DNA of 64,000 bases from JANSYL01 sp963921255 (GTDB taxonomy: Bacteria > Pseudomonadota > Alphaproteobacteria > Rhodobacterales > Rhodobacteraceae): positions 558,001 to 622,000 of the forward strand of contig CAWUEW020000001.1 of NCBI GenBank assembly GCA_963921255.3, given 5' to 3'. The notes beneath the pieces are model-generated. The model was not told the origin of the DNA, did not search any database, and was given only the letters and a program-made list of their open reading frames with translations. Made by a program: the position numbers and the translations under genes. Shown in pieces: positions 61,430 to 64,000 of the stretch (the first letter of the stretch is position 1; each line of letters opens with the position of its first letter).

Positions 61430-62388
61430 GCCGCCAGGCCTTTGGAGCCCATATCCAGGAATTTGCGCCGCCGCCCGTCGATCAAGGCCTTGCGGTCGGC
61501 ATCTTTCAGTTGCGCCAGCATCGAGGCGATGGCCTTGCCCACCTCGTTGATCGCGGCCGACCGGTCACGCTGCGCGCCGCCGGCGGGCTCCTTGACCACC
61601 ACGTCGCACACGCCGAGCTTGTGCAAATCCTGCGCCGTCAGGCGCAGTGCCTCGGCCGCTTCGCGCATCTTCTCGGCATCCTTCCACAGGATCGAGGCGC
61701 AGCCTTCCGGGCTGATGACGGAATAGATCGAGTGCTCCAGCATCGCCAAACGGTCGGCTGTCGCAAAGGCCACGGCCCCGCCCGAACCGCCTTCGCCGAT
61801 GATGATCGACACCAGCGGCACGCCCAGTTGCAGGCATTTTTCGGTCGAACGTGCGATGGCCTCGGATTGGCCGCGTTCTTCGGCCCCTTTGCCCGGGTAG
61901 GCGCCGGGCGTGTCGACCAGCGTGATCACCGGAAGGCCAAAGCGGTCGGCCATATCCATCAGCCGCACGGCCTTGCGATAGCCTTCGGGCCGCGCCATGC
62001 CGAAATTCCGTTCGATCCGGGTTTTCGTGTCGTGGCCCTTTTCATGGCCGATCACGACGACCGGCTGGTCCTGAAACCGCGCCAACCCGCCCATAACCGC
62101 GTGATCATCGGCAAAGTTCCGATCACCGGCCAGGGGCGTGTATTCGGTAAACAGCGCGTCGATATAGTCGCGGCAATGCGGGCGGTCGGGGTGCCGGGCA
62201 ACCTGGCATTTCCGCCAGGGCGTCAGATCTTTGTAAAGATCCTTGAGCATCTCGGCGGCCTTCTTGTCCAAGGCGGCCGCTTCCGCTTCGACATCCATCT
62301 CTTCGTTGCTGCGCGCAAGCGCCCGCAACTCTTCCGCCTTGCCTTCGATCTCGGCCAGGGGTTTTTCGAAGTCGAGATAGTTTTTCAT
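61426..62388 (-). CDS. accA: Acetyl-CoA carboxylase carboxyltransferase subunit alpha
   Basis: 320-residue subunit of the carboxyltransferase that makes malonyl-CoA. The start MKNYLDFEKPLAEIEGKAEEL, in parts, is canonical. Motifs FGMARPEGYRKAVRLM, LVDTPGAYPGKGAEERGQ and GEGGSGGAVAFATADR are intact. The chosen ATG follows the family; a longer frame is rejected. Divergent from the AraC-type gene over about 135 bp. Confidence 0.97.
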   Translation of the reverse strand: MKNYLDFEKPLAEIEGKAEELRALARSNEEMDVEAEAAALDKKAAEMLKDLYKDLTPWRKCQVARHPDRPHCRDYIDALFTEYTPLAGDRNFADDHAVMGGLARFQDQPVVVIGHEKGHDTKTRIERNFGMARPEGYRKAVRLMDMADRFGLPVITLVDTPGAYPGKGAEERGQSEAIARSTEKCLQLGVPLVSIIIGEGGSGGAVAFATADRLAMLEHSIYSVISPEGCASILWKDAEKMREAAEALRLTAQDLHKLGVCDVVVKEPAGGAQRDRSAAINEVGKAIASMLAQLKDADRKALIDGRRRKFLDMGSKGLAA

Positions 62389-62525
62389 CGCGCTACGGTC
62401 CGTCGGCTGCTCTGGATGCTTCCAGCGTATATGACTTCGCACGGGCTTGGATGCAACTCGGCAAGAATTGCAAATGAAGGCCACGCTAGGTCGAGATCGG
62501 AACGTATCGATGGAAGGGCTCGGAC

Positions 62526-63362
62526 ATGACCGGACGCTACGAAGACCGATTGCTCAGGGTGTTGGCACATATCCACGACAACCCCGCCGGTGATCTGTCG
62601 CTGGACACATTGGCCGATGTTGCGGCCATGAGCCGGTTCCACTGGCACCGGGTGTTTCATGCCATGACCGGCGAAACCTGTGCGCAGGCCGTGCGCCGCG
62701 TGCGCCTGCATGTGGCCGCGGTGGCGCTTGTCCAATCGGACCAATCCTTGTCCGACGTGGCCCGCAGCACCGGCTATCCTGATCCGGCCAGTTTCAATCG
62801 CGCCTTTTCCGGCGCGTTTGGCCTGTCCCCCGGTGCGTTCCGCAAGCAGGGGGCCCTGGTGCCCCCGTTGATGACCGCACAAACAGGAGAGTATCCCGTG
62901 TTCCCGATTGAAATTGAAACCCAACCCGCCCGCACGCTGGCCGCCTTGCCGCACACCGGGCGCTACACCGATATCGGCATTGCCTTCGAAAGCCTCGGCG
63001 CGATCTTCACCGCCCGGAACCTTTGGCCCAACGCAGCCGGCATGGTTGGCGTGTACTACGATGATCCCGACGCCACGCCCGAGGCCGAACTGCGCAGCCA
63101 TGCCGGTGTTGTGCTGAACGGCACGGTCGAGATGGACGCCCCGCTGGTGCCGCTGTCGATCCCGGGCGGGCGCTATGCGGTGATGCACTACAAGGGCCCG
63201 TATTCCGGCCTCGCCGCGGCCTACAAGCATCTCTACGGTGTGTGGCTGCCGGAGTCCGGCGAAGATCTGGGCGACCATCCCCCGATCGAAGTGTATCTGA
63301 ACGGCCCCCAGGATACGGCGCCGGCTGATCTGCTGACCGATGTTTGTGTCCCGCTGAAGTAA
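62526..63362 (+). CDS. AraC-type HTH with C-terminal GyrI-like domain
   Basis: 278-residue regulator of the Rob/SoxS-like layout: the AraC HTH is at the N-terminus (RLLRVLAHIHDNPAGDLSLDTL in parts, SRFHWHRVFHAMTGET, DPASFNRAFSGAFGLSPGAFR), and a GyrI-like ligand-binding domain follows (about 130-278, with IEIETQPARTLAALPHTGRY and IEVYLNGPQDTAPADL). It probably senses hydrophobic or toxic small molecules. A single GyrI-like gene follows 11 nt downstream. Confidence 0.93.
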   Translation: MTGRYEDRLLRVLAHIHDNPAGDLSLDTLADVAAMSRFHWHRVFHAMTGETCAQAVRRVRLHVAAVALVQSDQSLSDVARSTGYPDPASFNRAFSGAFGLSPGAFRKQGALVPPLMTAQTGEYPVFPIEIETQPARTLAALPHTGRYTDIGIAFESLGAIFTARNLWPNAAGMVGVYYDDPDATPEAELRSHAGVVLNGTVEMDAPLVPLSIPGGRYAVMHYKGPYSGLAAAYKHLYGVWLPESGEDLGDHPPIEVYLNGPQDTAPADLLTDVCVPLK

Positions 63363-63373
63363 GGAGCGATCCC

Positions 63374-63841
63374 ATGGCTGACATCACAACCGTGACCGAG
63401 GAGACGGACCTGCCCATGATCGGGCTGGTGCACCGTGGCAAACACAGTGCAATCGGTCCCACCTTCCACCGCCTTGCCGAAGAACTGACCCGTCGGGACC
63501 TCTGGGCCACGACCGGCGCCTGGGCGGGGATGTACCACGGCGACCCGACCACAACGCCCGAGGATGATCTGACGTCCTATGCGGCCTGTGCCTACCCGGC
63601 TGACGCGCCCGTGCCCGATGGCTTTGAACGGGTGGCGCTTCCGGCGGGCCGCTATGCCGAGACGATCCATGACGGGCCCTATGACGGCTTGCCCGATGCC
63701 TGGGCGGCATTCACCGCAGCGCTGCGCGCCGACGATGCGGTGCGGCTCGCCGCGCGTCCCAGTGCGGAACTTTACCTCAACGACCCGAGCGACACCGCGC
63801 CCGAAGATCTTCGGACGCGGCTCTTGGTGGCGGTGGATTAA
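63374..63841 (+). CDS. Stand-alone GyrI-like ligand-binding protein
   Basis: 155-residue GyrI-like domain protein, related in layout to the C-terminal half of the preceding regulator: GGKH-type strand, WAGMYHGDPTTTPEDDLTSY, ETIHDGPYDGLPDAW and ELYLNDPSDTAPEDLRT. The last motif matches EVYLNGPQDTAPADLLT of its neighbour, so a domain duplication is likely. AAGGAG precedes the ATG. Stops within TTAA shared with the convergent malyl-CoA lyase gene. Confidence 0.92.
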   Translation: MADITTVTEETDLPMIGLVHRGKHSAIGPTFHRLAEELTRRDLWATTGAWAGMYHGDPTTTPEDDLTSYAACAYPADAPVPDGFERVALPAGRYAETIHDGPYDGLPDAWAAFTAALRADDAVRLAARPSAELYLNDPSDTAPEDLRTRLLVAVD

Positions 63842-64000
63842 CCCGCGATCATCTCGGATTGCTTGACGATCACTTCGGCCTGCTTGATCGACGCAATGTC
63901 GACCAGGCGGCCCTTGTAGACCGTCGCCCCAAGGCCCTTGGCCTTGGCCTCTTCCATCGCAGCCAGAATTTCGCGGGCCTCGGCCACGGCGGCCTCGGAG
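63838..64000 (-). CDS. mcl1: CoA-ester lyase (malyl-CoA lyase type), 3' end only
   Basis: Only the last 53 codons lie in the window, transcribed leftward: REILAAMEEAKAKGLGATVYKG then RLVDIASIKQAEVIVKQ, ending MIAG. This ending is the C-terminal helix pattern of the HpcH/HpaI citrate-lyase beta family, specifically L-malyl/beta-methylmalyl-CoA lyase of the ethylmalonyl-CoA pathway (recalled from related proteins). The catalytic domain is outside, so the exact enzyme is inferred. Shares TTAA with the GyrI-like stop. Confidence 0.72.
   Translation of the reverse strand, partial: SEAAVAEAREILAAMEEAKAKGLGATVYKGRLVDIASIKQAEVIVKQSEMIAG

Noticed and set aside
1..64000. CRISPR arrays, tRNA or rRNA genes, complete insertion sequences, prophage
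   Set aside because: Looked for spaced direct repeats, cloverleaf-like segments, transposase motifs and phage structural genes; none could be supported by eye. A tRNAscan/Infernal and CRISPR search would settle it.

Overview
The window looks like a chromosomal segment of an alphaproteobacterium of the Rhodobacterales (Rhodobacter/Roseobacter group). The base composition is high in G+C. There are many GTG and TTG starts, and genes are packed with 1-4 nt ATGA/GTGA overlaps. Marker genes point the same way: an addA end, a glnK-amtB pair, phaA-phaB, a polyprenyl diphosphate synthase beside ispE, ETF-ubiquinone oxidoreductase, lysA followed by a TIGR02302-type gene, a zinc-ribbon gene and ftsEX, and the 3' end of a probable malyl-CoA lyase. 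No rRNA, tRNA, CRISPR array, intact insertion sequence or prophage was seen.

Layout. 0-9 kb: addA (5' end outside the window), trxA, amtB and glnK (reverse), a class A penicillin-binding protein, and an mlaA-mlaC lipid transport pair (reverse). 9-18.6 kb: housekeeping and stress genes (RidA, GDPD, FemAB-like, phhB, peroxiredoxin, ferredoxin reductase, rsmD, an orphan TRAP binding protein, recQ, yaaA). 18.6-23 kb: a tight six-gene reverse operon (MBL-fold protein, DinB-fold protein, two small membrane proteins, FAD monooxygenase, DUF2783) with a divergent Lrp-type regulator, then azlCD. 24-37 kb: a mobA fused to a second domain, greA, argH with a small lipoprotein, tlpA, tag, an EAL protein, phaAB, two tandem tiny paralogous genes, a GcvA-like LysR, a methyltransferase, a polyprenyl synthase and ispE. 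37-43 kb: a TPR protein, ETF-QO, DUF2834 and a quinone reductase.

43-52.8 kb reads as accessory. It holds a Crp/Fnr regulator with its own palindrome, a membrane protein, a LuxR-HTH/alpha-beta-hydrolase gene (frameshifted), four consecutive exported proteins of unknown function including a HExxH zincin-like protein, and a LysR/alpha-beta-hydrolase pair. A perfect 9-2-9 inverted repeat lies between the LuxR gene and the exported-protein operon. 52.8-64 kb is core again: lysA, the TIGR02302-type protein, a zinc-ribbon protein, ftsE-ftsX (ftsE carries a frameshift that fuses it in frame to ftsX), plsC, accA, and two GyrI-like binding proteins, one joined to an AraC HTH.

Best candidates for something undescribed: the LuxR-hydrolase / lux-box-like repeat / four exported proteins locus; the six-gene monooxygenase-MBL-DinB operon; the MobA fusion; the paired 36/38-residue proteins; and the ftsE-ftsX in-frame fusion. 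All calls come from reading sequence and motifs. No database search was run.
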